Origin: Lysinibacillus sp. B2A1
GTDB taxonomy: Bacteria; Bacillota; Bacilli; Bacillales_A; Planococcaceae
Direction: 5' to 3'
Assembly: GCA_002973635.1 (NCBI GenBank)
Contig: CP027224.1
Coordinates: 4,288,501-4,352,500 of the forward strand
Length of the DNA stretch: 64,000 nt
The notes beneath the pieces are model-generated. The model searched no databases. It was given only the letters and a program-made list of their open reading frames with translations, and was not told where the DNA came from. Made by a program: the position numbers and the translations under genes. The stretch's first letter is position 1, and each line of letters opens with the position of its first letter. This document shows positions 54,780-63,642 of the stretch, one piece after another.

Positions 54780-55703
54780 TTATATTTCTGCTTGTAATTG
54801 ACGTTCTTTTGTTGCTGCGTTCACTTGTTCATCGGCGTGATAGCTACTACGCACAAGTGGACCAGCTTCACAATGCTTAAAGCCTTTTTCCATCGCAATT
54901 TTACGCAGCTTCCCAAACTCTATTGGAGAATAGTACTTTTTAACAGGTAAATGCTTTTTCGTCGGCTGTAAGTATTGACCGATTGTCATAATATCTACGT
55001 TATTAGCTCGTAGATCATCCATTACTTCTAAAATTTCTTCATGTGTTTCACCTAAACCAATCATTAAAGATGACTTTGTAGGGATATCTGGCTGCATTTC
55101 TTTTGCCAAACGAAGAAATTCTAAAGAACGCTCATATTTTGCACGTGCACGAACTCTAGGCGTTAAGCGGCGCACCGTTTCAATATTATGGTTTAAAATA
55201 TCAGGCTTTGCATCCATTAAAATTTGTAGATTTTCTTGCAAGCCACCTAGGTCTGATGGTAGAACTTCTACAGATGTAAACGGACTCTTACGTCGAATTG
55301 CACGCACCGTTTCAGCTAATACTTGAGCGCCGCCATCCTTTAAGTCATCACGTGCAACCATTGTAATAACAACGTGCTTCAAGTTCATAATAGCTACAGA
55401 ATCTGCTACACGCTCTGGTTCAGCTAAATCCAGCTCATTTGGTAAGCCCGTTTTAACGGCACAAAAGCGACAAGCACGCGTACAAACAGAACCTAAAATC
55501 ATCATTGTTGCTGTACGGCGTTCGCCCCAGCACTCATGAATATTAGGACAGCGCGCTTCCTCACATACTGTATGCAGATTTTTTTCACGCATCAGTTTTT
55601 TTAGCCCTTTATATTCATCATTAGTGTTTAGTTTAATTTTTAGCCAGTCCGGTTTTCTTAGATGTTCTTCCTTACCTGTGCTTGTAGGTTTACAAGATGT
55701 CAT
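54780..55703 (-). CDS. lipA: Lipoyl synthase
   Basis: A radical-SAM enzyme that inserts two sulfurs into octanoyl groups to make lipoate, used by pyruvate and 2-oxoglutarate dehydrogenases. It has 307 residues. The auxiliary cluster cysteines are in [20 protein letters not shown] and the radical-SAM triad in [13 protein letters not shown]. The C-terminal [13 protein letters not shown] is conserved. The ATG is at 55703. Confidence 0.96.
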   Translation of the reverse strand: MTSCKPTSTGKEEHLRKPDWLKIKLNTNDEYKGLKKLMREKNLHTVCEEARCPNIHECWGERRTATMMILGSVCTRACRFCAVKTGLPNELDLAEPERVADSVAIMNLKHVVITMVARDDLKDGGAQVLAETVRAIRRKSPFTSVEVLPSDLGGLQENLQILMDAKPDILNHNIETVRRLTPRVRARAKYERSLEFLRLAKEMQPDIPTKSSLMIGLGETHEEILEVMDDLRANNVDIMTIGQYLQPTKKHLPVKKYYSPIEFGKLRKIAMEKGFKHCEAGPLVRSSYHADEQVNAATKERQLQAEI

Positions 55704-55808
55704 ACGAATATCGCCCCTATCAAAAATGTGCTTTTTTTATATTAACTATCTTTACTGTTGTCAATGTAACATATTAAAGGAACGGCAACAACTATCACAG
55801 CAACTTTT

Positions 55809-56597
55809 CTATTTATCAAATGGAATAGGTATTTCAAGTGATGGCTGAGTTCCCTCACTACCATTTGTATAAACATTAGGTACAGGCCCTCTTGTCAATC
55901 CCATTGCCACTGGGATGTCCTGCGTAATAGTTGAGGATTTACTAGCGAATGGCACAATGATTTGTACATTTACCTCTAAATGAATCCCAACTTCTACAAA
56001 CGCACTGTTAATTCCATATTCCGTTATGGAAGAAGTAACATCACTATGCACATTACCAATTACATGAAAGCGTACTGGAATTTTAGGACCTAAATTCCCC
56101 AGTAAAGGAATATTGGCTGCCTGGCTAATTGGGACATAAAATACAACTCCGTCCCCTTCTTTAATCTTGTTATAATCATACTCAATATTTTCAAGATCTG
56201 GCAAATTCGATAAATCTCCTTGCTCTGCTTGCTCCAAATACATTTTTACTTGCTTTACTGTGTCTGCACGAACCCGATTAATAATTTCTGTATTAATTTT
56301 CAAATCTGAGTTGCTGCCAGGGGATACTTCTACAAGTACGTCATTAATATCCAAAACATTTAATGATGCTTTACTCACAACATAGGATGCAATTTTAGTA
56401 GTCTGTACTTCAGCATATTGTAGGTAGGTAGGCATTAGTCGCTCGTTCAAAAAATAAATGAATAAAGAAACACCTATAATGATGCTTACAATTAATAACG
56501 TTAAACGATTCAACCGTTTTCCTTTTTTTCTATAGCTACCATAATGACTATGATTGCTATATGATCGTAGTTTCATCCTTTTTCGAGGGAAAAACAA
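55809..56597 (-). CDS. yunB: Sporulation protein YunB
   Basis: A 262-residue membrane-anchored protein with one N-terminal helix (LTLLIVSIIIGVSLFIYFL) and the YunB domain (GNLGPKIPVRFHVIGNVHSD, then YGINSAFVEVGIHLEVNVQI). In B. subtilis yunB is a mother-cell sporulation gene. The best start is the TTG at 56597, 7 bases from ggaggag. Another ATG at 56618 lies in the loop of the preceding terminator, and an ATG at 56576 has a poor site. The ribosome site is part of the preceding gene's terminator stem. Confidence 0.88.
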   Translation of the reverse strand: MFFPRKRMKLRSYSNHSHYGSYRKKGKRLNRLTLLIVSIIIGVSLFIYFLNERLMPTYLQYAEVQTTKIASYVVSKASLNVLDINDVLVEVSPGSNSDLKINTEIINRVRADTVKQVKMYLEQAEQGDLSNLPDLENIEYDYNKIKEGDGVVFYVPISQAANIPLLGNLGPKIPVRFHVIGNVHSDVTSSITEYGINSAFVEVGIHLEVNVQIIVPFASKSSTITQDIPVAMGLTRGPVPNVYTNGSEGTQPSLEIPIPFDK

Positions 56598-56645
56598 AAA
56601 AATCTCCTCCTGTTCCATAAAATATGAACAGGAGAAGATTTTTAT
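56597..56645 (-). terminator. Terminator of the HD-GYP gene, overlapping the yunB ribosome site
   Basis: Stem AATCTTCTCCTGTTC with GAACAGGAGGAGATT (one bulge and one G-U) then TTTTTT. The 3' strand contains the ggaggag site of yunB, so read-through RNA would hide that site. Confidence 0.8.
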
Positions 56646-57751
56646 TCAACTTTGGATGGTACAACATAGTCTGTTTCCACACATTCAATTGTTAAGCCTG
56701 GGTAATCCACTAAATTAATTTCATATGTAGCTGATAATAACTGATTTTGCTCCTCAAAAATACGAATAAATGGGTATGCAGAATTCAAAGTATTTTGTCT
56801 TGATACGATGCCTCTACGATTATCCGATAATTTTAAAATAACCCCATTAGGATAATGGACAACCGCCTTTTTCAGAGCTCTCACGATACGTGCATCGTAA
56901 ATAGTGCCAGAGCCCGCTTCTACAATTGCTAAGCCCTGTGAAGGCAGCATTTTCTCACGGTAAACGCGATTTGTTGTCACAGCATCAAAGACATCAGCTA
57001 CACCAATTATTTTAGCAAACGGATGAATTTCGAAATCAACTAAGCCTCGAGGATAACCGCTGCCATCAATGCGTTCATGATGCTGAAACGCACAATGAGC
57101 TACTAGCAATGATATAGAATGTAAATTCCGTAACAAATCAAAGCCATAACGTGTATGCTTCTTCATTGTATCAAATTCCTCATTGGATAAGCGTCCAGGC
57201 TTTGTTAGAATTTCCTTTGGTACCATTAACTTGCCCACATCATGCAATAAAGCACCAATGCCAATTAAACGTAAATCCTCCGCTGAGTATCCAAGCTCTT
57301 TCGCAATGGCTATCGAATAGAGTGTAACCTGAAAGGAATGCTGATATAAATACTCATCAAATAAATATGCATCGGTTAGTATTGTTAAAATTTCATCATT
57401 TCCAGTAACTGCTGACAGTAACTCATCTACAATTGAGACAATCGCTTTTGACTGCTGGTCAAGTATATAAGAGGCATTTACTGGATTTAAACCATCCATT
57501 GATTGAAAGGAACTCTTAATGGTTGAAACTGCCTTATTTCGCATTGCAGGTGGAACAGTTTCCTTTACTTCAATCCCCTCAGAAATTTCATCATCTATAT
57601 ATAAATAATGCATATTTAATTCCTGAAGTCTTTGAATAATGCGGTCGTTTATCACAACATCCTTCTTTAATAGAGGATGTCCAGCCTCATTCCAAATAGT
57701 TCTTCCTAATACCATTCCTTCTTTTAATACATCGATTGAAATTAATCGCAT
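56642..57751 (-). CDS. HD-GYP domain protein, probable cyclic di-GMP phosphodiesterase
   Basis: A 369-residue cytosolic protein. Residues 1-95 form a variable N-terminal region. The HD-GYP domain is at about 115-295, with HSFQVTLYSIAIAKEL, LLHDVGKLMVPKEIL (HD pair), HTRYGFDLLRN, and the GYP motif HHERIDGSGYPRGL. Metal-binding histidines and aspartates are intact, so hydrolysis of c-di-GMP or a related cyclic dinucleotide is likely. The ATG follows gaagaggt. Confidence 0.88.
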   Translation of the reverse strand: MRLISIDVLKEGMVLGRTIWNEAGHPLLKKDVVINDRIIQRLQELNMHYLYIDDEISEGIEVKETVPPAMRNKAVSTIKSSFQSMDGLNPVNASYILDQQSKAIVSIVDELLSAVTGNDEILTILTDAYLFDEYLYQHSFQVTLYSIAIAKELGYSAEDLRLIGIGALLHDVGKLMVPKEILTKPGRLSNEEFDTMKKHTRYGFDLLRNLHSISLLVAHCAFQHHERIDGSGYPRGLVDFEIHPFAKIIGVADVFDAVTTNRVYREKMLPSQGLAIVEAGSGTIYDARIVRALKKAVVHYPNGVILKLSDNRRGIVSRQNTLNSAYPFIRIFEEQNQLLSATYEINLVDYPGLTIECVETDYVVPSKVE

Positions 57752-57787
57752 GACCTCTTCCCCAATCCATTCTTAAAGCATTGATTT

Positions 57788-59155
57788 CTACGGCTTAAAA
57801 ATTCTTTGCCCATAATCTATCATAATGTTTCGTAAAAATTCTGGTAGAATATATTTTTTCTTCGCATATTTAAAACTTGGATAAAAATAACCAAATGTAA
57901 ACAAATCAAGCGTTACTAATTTATAAATTTGATCGTTATCTGCAAGCTTTCCATTGATAAGTAACTGACGGTCCTCATTCATTGAAAAGCCATAAGTCAG
58001 CATCTTTCCAAAGATTACGCCTCTAAATCCGAGTCCTTTCAACTCAATATAGGGCCACTCTTCATTTTTTGATTGCTGGAATATTTCTTTCATTTCTGCA
58101 ACTGTTAATTCAATCGTACATAAATTAATTGGATGTGGGAAAATCCTATGCAAGTCCAAGGCAGTTACAGTTCCCTTGGGCAGACCATCTAAAAATATTC
58201 CCGCATTAAATAATGCACAGTCTGCACCGCTTTTATCTAAGATGGCCAGAGCAAACAAATCGGATAATTGCGAATAATGGAACCATTCCTTATTATACGA
58301 TTTTTTTGTTACAAATATTGGAGTATCTAGCAATTGCTTGCCTTCTTCTTCATATGACTGTACAATGTCTATTTCATTTTTAACCTTTGGCAAATCCTTA
58401 TTATGAATTAAACTATCCTTTTTTTCAACAATTTTCCTCAGTTTTTTATCATATTCTACCACAAGATGCCCTGTATATTGTCCGAATTTCCCTCCACCTG
58501 TCAATAATACGCCATTGACAAGTTTGCCATTAGGCAGAATATGATGGGTATGTGAGCCAAAGATTACATCTATTTCTGGGCATTCATCCGCTAAGAGCTC
58601 ATCCTCTGTAATACCTAAATGTGACAAACAGACAACAATATCTACTTCCTCACGAAGCTGAAGAGCTAGCCGAATTAAGGTCCCTCGAGCATCGTCCATT
58701 TCCCACTTTAATTCTTTATAATAAATTTCAAACATAGCTGTTGCTGCAATAACCGCTAATTTAGTACCATGTGCAGTAGTTAATACAACATAGGGCTTCA
58801 TCCAAAAAGGATTACTTCCTTGTGAGACATAGACATTGGCTACAACAACCTCAAATGCTGCCTCATCATACAAATGATATAGCTCTTCGTGTGACAATGT
58901 TATGCCTTCATTATTGCCAATGGTCACGACATCGTAACCCGCTTCATTTAGCAGTTTCACATTACCCTTACCGATTGTAGCCTCTGTATAAATATTGGAA
59001 CGATCTAAATGATCACCAACATCAAAAAGAAAACTTGATTCACCCATTGTTGCGAGCTCCATACGCTGCGCTTTCACATAATTTTGCATTCGTGGCCAAT
59101 ACTTAAAATGACTGTGCAAATCATTCGTGTGAAAAATATGAATTTTCTCCAGCAT
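57788..59155 (-). CDS. yunD: YunD, bifunctional metallophosphatase/5'-nucleotidase
   Basis: A 455-residue protein with an N-terminal metallophosphatase domain (IHIFHTNDLHSHFKY, FDVGDHLDRSN, TIGNNEG, GSHTHH) and a C-terminal 5'-nucleotidase domain (about 270-455). There is no signal peptide or LPXTG, so it is likely cytosolic, unlike secreted nucleotidases. The start is the ATG at 59155 after gaggtgg; a GTG at 59164 sits in that site. Confidence 0.88.
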   Translation of the reverse strand: MLEKIHIFHTNDLHSHFKYWPRMQNYVKAQRMELATMGESSFLFDVGDHLDRSNIYTEATIGKGNVKLLNEAGYDVVTIGNNEGITLSHEELYHLYDEAAFEVVVANVYVSQGSNPFWMKPYVVLTTAHGTKLAVIAATAMFEIYYKELKWEMDDARGTLIRLALQLREEVDIVVCLSHLGITEDELLADECPEIDVIFGSHTHHILPNGKLVNGVLLTGGGKFGQYTGHLVVEYDKKLRKIVEKKDSLIHNKDLPKVKNEIDIVQSYEEEGKQLLDTPIFVTKKSYNKEWFHYSQLSDLFALAILDKSGADCALFNAGIFLDGLPKGTVTALDLHRIFPHPINLCTIELTVAEMKEIFQQSKNEEWPYIELKGLGFRGVIFGKMLTYGFSMNEDRQLLINGKLADNDQIYKLVTLDLFTFGYFYPSFKYAKKKYILPEFLRNIMIDYGQRIFKP

Positions 59156-59204
59156 TTTAGCCACCTCTTCTTTTCATTCACATTAATATCTCAACAAAAA
59201 CACT

Positions 59205-60026
59205 TTACAATAAACCTTCAATTATGGATCTAATTCCCATTAATAATAATATAACGCGCAATGCTACTACAAGTGTCTCTGATTTTATTCTTTTATTTAA
59301 CGCTGCCCCAAGCTTTGCACCGATATAGGCACCAGGGATAACAGGTATTGTATAGAGCCAAGGAACATGCCCTAAGTAGATGTGACTCGCTGAACCAACG
59401 AGCGATGAAAGAAACACTAGGAACATTGATGTTGCCACAGCAACATGTGGTGGGAATAAAAATAAAATAATCATTGCAGGCACAATCATTGAGCCACCAC
59501 CGATACCAAATAATCCAGAGGCAAAGCCTATACCAAATGTTAAAATAATGGCAAACCAAATGGGGTACCCATAAACAAAGGTATTACCTTCAGTATCCGT
59601 AAATTCTCGCTGCGTCCCATTTTTTACAAACCATTTTACAGGTTTCAATTTATCACGTACAAGTAATATCGTCGCTAGAATAATAAGTAAAATACCAAAA
59701 TATAAATTAAATGAAGGTAAATCTAATCCCTTATTTACCCATGCACCTAGCATTGTTCCTGGAACACTACCTATAAAAAATATCAAACCACTTTTATAAT
59801 CAACGGTTTTGGATTTCATAAAGCTTAAAGTTGAGGCAAGTCCAGTAAAAATCATCATCACAACCGATAATCCAACCACCTTTTGAGGTGTTATATCTGG
59901 AATCATTCCTAGATTCAATCCTACGAACAATGTTGCTGGCACTAGTATTATGCCCCCGCCAAGTCCGACTAGTGCACCTACTAAGCCAGAGAATAGCGCA
60001 ATAATGACTAAAAGAAAAAATTCCAT
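59205..60026 (-). CDS. yunE: TauE/SafE family sulfite/sulfonate exporter-like protein
   Basis: A 273-residue membrane protein with eight or so helices. Two family repeats are GALVGLGGGIILVPATLF and ASGLFGIGGGSMIVPAMII. The substrate is unproven; TauE/SafE proteins move sulfite, sulfoacetate or organic acids. Its start overlaps the yunF stop (TAATG), matching the B. subtilis yunE-yunF pair. Confidence 0.88.
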   Translation of the reverse strand: MEFFLLVIIALFSGLVGALVGLGGGIILVPATLFVGLNLGMIPDITPQKVVGLSVVMMIFTGLASTLSFMKSKTVDYKSGLIFFIGSVPGTMLGAWVNKGLDLPSFNLYFGILLIILATILLVRDKLKPVKWFVKNGTQREFTDTEGNTFVYGYPIWFAIILTFGIGFASGLFGIGGGSMIVPAMIILFLFPPHVAVATSMFLVFLSSLVGSASHIYLGHVPWLYTIPVIPGAYIGAKLGAALNKRIKSETLVVALRVILLLMGIRSIIEGLL

Positions 60027-60883
60027 TATAGTTCCCCTTCAAACATATTTAATTGTTTAGGCGCTAGCCCGACATCTTTAATATCTAAAATAACTTGTAA
60101 ATCCTTCGCATTTTTAGCGGCATGCAGCCCTGAATTATTATTAAATAAGACGAAAAGCTCCTCCACCTTAGTCTCAAGTTCTGTGATATGATGCCCAAGC
60201 TGTTGCAACTCTTCTTTATTATAATCATATAAAAATCGAACTTTTCGCCAATTTTCAGCATTTCCAGTGTTACGCCAGCCATGAATATTGCGACCATGAA
60301 TTCGAATAAGTGCCTTCTTGGCAGTGACAGCAGGATAAAATGGAACAGAACCGACACCTGCCTGTGGTTCATCACAAATTGTATGAATAAATTGATGCTC
60401 CTGCAAGAAATTCATAGTTTGCTGCACGACAGGCTCTGCATACCATGTTTGATTTCGGAACTCTATAGCCACCTCAAAATCCTTAAGCTGCTGTCGTATA
60501 TACAACAAATATTGAACATTTTTTGCCTGACAATCAAACCATGGCGGAAACTGAGCAAGAAGCATTCCTAGCTTACCATGGCATTTAAATTCATTGGCAC
60601 ATTCGATAAAGGCATTAAACATATCATTTTTGGATTCAAAAGGAATATCCCCACGTAAATGCCCTGTCATGCCTTGATAGGCTTTGACAACAAAACGGAA
60701 ATCATCTGGCGTATCCTGACACCATTTTCGTACATTCTCTTTAGATGGTATAGCATAAAAAGAAGTGTCTACTTCAACCGTTAAAAAATGACCCGTATAA
60801 TCGAATAATTTATCTTTTGAGGCAGTCACTCCACTATAAAGTGAAGGATGATCGCCCCAACCAGTTAATCCAACTCTTATCAT
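60026..60883 (-). CDS. yunF: YunF, DUF72 family protein
   Basis: A 285-residue TIM-barrel-like protein of DUF72 (MIRVGLTGWGDHPSLYSG, LTVEVDTSFYAIPSKENVRK, FRFVVKAYQGMTGHLRGD, VAIEFRNQTWY). The start is the ATG at 60883 after gaggaggg; the frame stays open to 60997 without a site. The function is unknown. Coupled to yunE. Confidence 0.88.
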   Translation of the reverse strand: MIRVGLTGWGDHPSLYSGVTASKDKLFDYTGHFLTVEVDTSFYAIPSKENVRKWCQDTPDDFRFVVKAYQGMTGHLRGDIPFESKNDMFNAFIECANEFKCHGKLGMLLAQFPPWFDCQAKNVQYLLYIRQQLKDFEVAIEFRNQTWYAEPVVQQTMNFLQEHQFIHTICDEPQAGVGSVPFYPAVTAKKALIRIHGRNIHGWRNTGNAENWRKVRFLYDYNKEELQQLGHHITELETKVEELFVLFNNNSGLHAAKNAKDLQVILDIKDVGLAPKQLNMFEGEL

Positions 60884-60999
60884 GTGACTCCCTCCTCTAT
60901 GTACATTATCATAGCATACAGTTTCTACTTCCATATGAATACATAGTAAAAAAACCGTATTCACAGAATCTCTTTTCATAGGGGAATTAAATGACAAAT

Positions 61000-61046
61000 A
61001 AAAAACTGCACCCCGATTGTTGATTTGTATAACAATCGGGATACAG
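61000..61046 (-). terminator. Terminator after the siderophore-binding protein gene
   Basis: A 10-bp stem CCCGATTGTT / AACAATCGGG, extended by outer pairs, with TTTTTTATT on the minus strand, about 95 bases past the stop at 61142. Confidence 0.85.
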
Positions 61047-61141
61047 CATACTGATAAAGTAAAAGCTACAATTAGACACCCTATTCATTTCTTCTTATTT
61101 ACATAAAATCTAATGCCAGGTAAATAGTTTTATCTTTGCCT

Positions 61142-62140
61142 TTATTTTAAAAGATATTGTTGAACACTTTCTAAGAATTTAATTCGGCTATATGCAGGGC
61201 CACCTTCCATTAGTGGATTTACAACGTTGACAAATACTTGATCATTTTTAAAGGCATTAATATTTTGGACAATTGGATTCTTTTTAAAATCTTCTAATGC
61301 ATTAGGTGCATCAGCATTTTCATCAGCAGAGAATTGAATAAACACATAGTCTGGGTTCATATCAGCCAATTGCTCCACAGAAATAGCTTCCTGTGACTTA
61401 GCCTTGCTTACTTCATCAGGTACTTCTAAACCTAGCTCACCATATAATACAGGATTGAAGAACACTTCTTTCGGATACACATAAGCTTGTCCGCCACGAA
61501 TTCGAATAGCTGCCACTTTTTGACCTTTTAATTTCTCAATTAGAGTTGCTTTAGCAGCTTCGATATCAGCCTTATATGTAGACAAGATTTTTTCTGCGTC
61601 TGCTTGTTTACCTGTTAAGTCAGCTAATAAATTTAAATTGTCTTCCCAGTTTGTTGAGATATGTGATACTAAAATTGTAGGAGCAATTTTCTCCAACTTT
61701 CCTTGTACTTCCTCTGGAAACTTTGTGGAACCTAAAATAACATCTGGAGCTAATTCTACTATTTTTTCAAAGTTCGGTTTTATTTTCTCACCAATAGATT
61801 CAGCTTTATCTGTCACAGAAGCATAAAGTTCAGGGAACTTTCCACCAATAGCAATAGCCCCTACTGGATGCACATCCAGCACAACCATATCCTCCATTGC
61901 CTCCATTGCGCCTGTTACAACGATTCTTTCTACTTTTTGTGGAACTGTATAGCTTTCACCAAGATATTCTATTGTTCTTGTGCCATTTTCTTCTGAACTC
62001 TCTTCTTTTTCTTGAGCTGTATCCACGCTTTCATTTTTATTAGAGGATGGATCTTGTTCACTTTCCTTTTCTCCACCACAGGCAGCTAAAACGAGCATTA
62101 ATAATGCAATAAAGCTAAAAAGTATAAATTTCTTTCTCAT
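61142..62140 (-). CDS. Iron-siderophore ABC transporter substrate-binding lipoprotein
   Basis: A 332-residue periplasmic-binding-protein-like receptor (FepB/FhuD/FeuA group, PF01497). The lipoprotein signal is FIALLMLVLAACGG, then a charged linker (NKNESVDTAQEKEESSEENG) and the core YLGESYTVPQKVERIVVTG...DVHPVGAI...FEKIVELAPDVILGS. The start chosen is the ATG at 62140; a GTG at 62152 overlaps the aaggag site. A near-perfect Fur box lies upstream. No permease or ATPase gene is adjacent, so it serves a system encoded elsewhere. Confidence 0.9.
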   Translation of the reverse strand: MRKKFILFSFIALLMLVLAACGGEKESEQDPSSNKNESVDTAQEKEESSEENGTRTIEYLGESYTVPQKVERIVVTGAMEAMEDMVVLDVHPVGAIAIGGKFPELYASVTDKAESIGEKIKPNFEKIVELAPDVILGSTKFPEEVQGKLEKIAPTILVSHISTNWEDNLNLLADLTGKQADAEKILSTYKADIEAAKATLIEKLKGQKVAAIRIRGGQAYVYPKEVFFNPVLYGELGLEVPDEVSKAKSQEAISVEQLADMNPDYVFIQFSADENADAPNALEDFKKNPIVQNINAFKNDQVFVNVVNPLMEGGPAYSRIKFLESVQQYLLK

Positions 62141-62253
62141 TCTATCGAACACTCCTTCGTCAATTATGTGTGAATATCAATCTAACTGTTCTAGTAACCT
62201 CCCCTTCTTATGTAGTTATTTTGAAAAAGTATTATCAGCTCCTGTTTTTAAAT

Positions 62254-62272
62254 GATATTGATAATCATTATC
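62254..62272 (-). promoter_or_regulatory. Fur box upstream of the siderophore-binding protein gene
   Basis: GATATTGATAATCATTATC matches the 19-bp Fur consensus GATAATGATAATCATTATC at 18 of 19 positions. It lies 114 bases before the start, so iron repression is expected. Confidence 0.85.
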
Positions 62273-62367
62273 ATTTTAGTATTAAATTATTATAAAATCC
62301 AGTGTTATTTCTATAATTAGTGAAATTAATTATCAATTAGGTCAAAAATCTCCCTAAGTAGCTATAC

Positions 62368-62402
62368 AAAAAAGGCATCCTAATTAAAGGATGCCTTTTT
62401 AT
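62368..62402. terminator. Bidirectional terminator
   Basis: AAAAGGCATCCT / AGGATGCCTTTT (12-bp perfect stem) with T-runs on both strands, just past the cold-shock gene stop. Confidence 0.9.
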
Positions 62403-62418
62403 GGGTGTAGCATTAAAA

Positions 62419-62619
62419 TTAAAGTTTTACGATGTTTGTAGCTTGTGGTCCACGTTGACCTTCTTCTACTGAGAATTCAACTTTTTGACCTTCTTCTAAT
62501 GTTTTGAAACCGTCTCCTTGGATAGCTGAGAAGTGAGCGAATACATCATTTCCGCCTTCTACTTCGATGAAGCCAAAACCTTTTTCTGCGTTAAACCATT
62601 TTACTGTACCTTGTGTCAT
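62419..62619 (-). CDS. cspD: Cold-shock protein
   Basis: A 66-residue single-stranded nucleic-acid-binding protein (CSD fold). RNP motifs are KGFGFIEVE and VFAHFSAI; the start is [16 protein letters not shown]. It acts as an RNA chaperone at low temperature. The ATG at 62619 follows tggaggt. The paralog (CspB, C or D) cannot be told with certainty; the symbol is the best guess. Its transcript carries a long, structured 5' leader. Confidence 0.9.
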   Translation of the reverse strand: MTQGTVKWFNAEKGFGFIEVEGGNDVFAHFSAIQGDGFKTLEEGQKVEFSVEEGQRGPQATNIVKL

Positions 62620-62801
62620 TTATATGACCTCCACTAATTGTATTAAATAAAATCATTACCATTGCTTCAAAAGAAAAAAATTCACAAATTACAAAAAGTA
62701 ACTAACAAAACACGATTACTCTTTGTAATTTGTGAATTCATTGTTCTACCGCAATTTGATTTTATTACATTAATTTTATGATAAAATATTGTATTTGTCC
62801 A
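62619..62801 (-). promoter_or_regulatory. Cold-shock gene promoter and long leader with terminator-like hairpin
   Basis: Minus strand: TGGACA (62801-62796), 17 bp, TAAAAT (62778-62773), giving a leader near 145 nt as is usual for csp genes. Within it, a 15-bp perfect stem TTCACAAATTACAAA (62736-62722) with TTTGTAATTTGTGAA (62695-62681) is followed by seven T residues, about 60 nt before the ATG. This resembles an intrinsic terminator inside the leader. The remaining gap to 63121 shows nothing else. Confidence 0.6.
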
Positions 62802-63121
62802 GTATAATGTCACTTTTGCCCCAAAAAATATCTAAAAGAGCAATAAACTTCTAGTAGTTCACTAAAAGTTAACAATAATTCCAATGATTTTAGGTGAAAT
62901 ATAAGCACCGATGAAGAAGTTAACGTAAACTAAAGAACAAATCAAATTGAATTAATTCTTAATAAATCAAGTTTCTGCAGCATTTTAATAAAACTGAAGG
63001 ATTTTAATATATATTGTATAATTCAGAAGTATAAAATCCAATTAAGTATCATTTTTCCAAATGACTACTATCGTAATAAAGAGAAAGTTTGAAATCTACA
63101 AAAATTTGGAGGAAAACTTAT

Positions 63122-63574
63122 ATGCAAATAAGATTTGAATTAGAAGAAGACACTTCTATTTTAGATAATCTTTATTTTGATGGCTATTTAAAAGTGTTTG
63201 CAAAGGATAACAATGAAGACGAGCTACTTTTCTTTACCACTACTGGACACAGTACTATTTTAGGTGATTTTACTAGCAAATTGATAACACTTCATCAAAC
63301 AGGAAAAAGTCAAAAATTAGACCCATTTGGCAATGCAGATATCCTTACTCTAGAAAAAAGTAGGTCTAAACTTATGATTTCACATTCTAAAAAAATTGAA
63401 AAAAATAGTCAGTGGCTACACACATTCAATTTCACAGAATTTTTAGTAGCTTATATAAAAGAATTACAACGATATTTAGCTACAGCGAAAAAAGCAGATA
63501 CAAATATCGAGACAATTACAGCTTATGTTTATCTGAAGGAAGGGTTAGATTCTTTACAAGCGATTATAAAATAA
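63122..63574 (+). CDS. Hypothetical protein
   Basis: A 150-residue soluble protein, no membrane span (MQIRFELEEDTSILDNLYFD, then GNADILTLEKSRSKLMISHS and EFLVAYIKELQRYLATAKKA). Not recognised. The ATG at 63122 follows a strong ggagg; the frame is open upstream to 63089 without a site. A weak hairpin AAGACC/GGTCTT (63599-63633) follows. Confidence 0.65.
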   Translation: MQIRFELEEDTSILDNLYFDGYLKVFAKDNNEDELLFFTTTGHSTILGDFTSKLITLHQTGKSQKLDPFGNADILTLEKSRSKLMISHSKKIEKNSQWLHTFNFTEFLVAYIKELQRYLATAKKADTNIETITAYVYLKEGLDSLQAIIK

Positions 63575-63642
63575 ATTTATAAGAATTTTGTTTCCCAAAA
63601 GACCAAGAAGGCAATTAAGCCTATCTCGGTCTTAGGACGATT

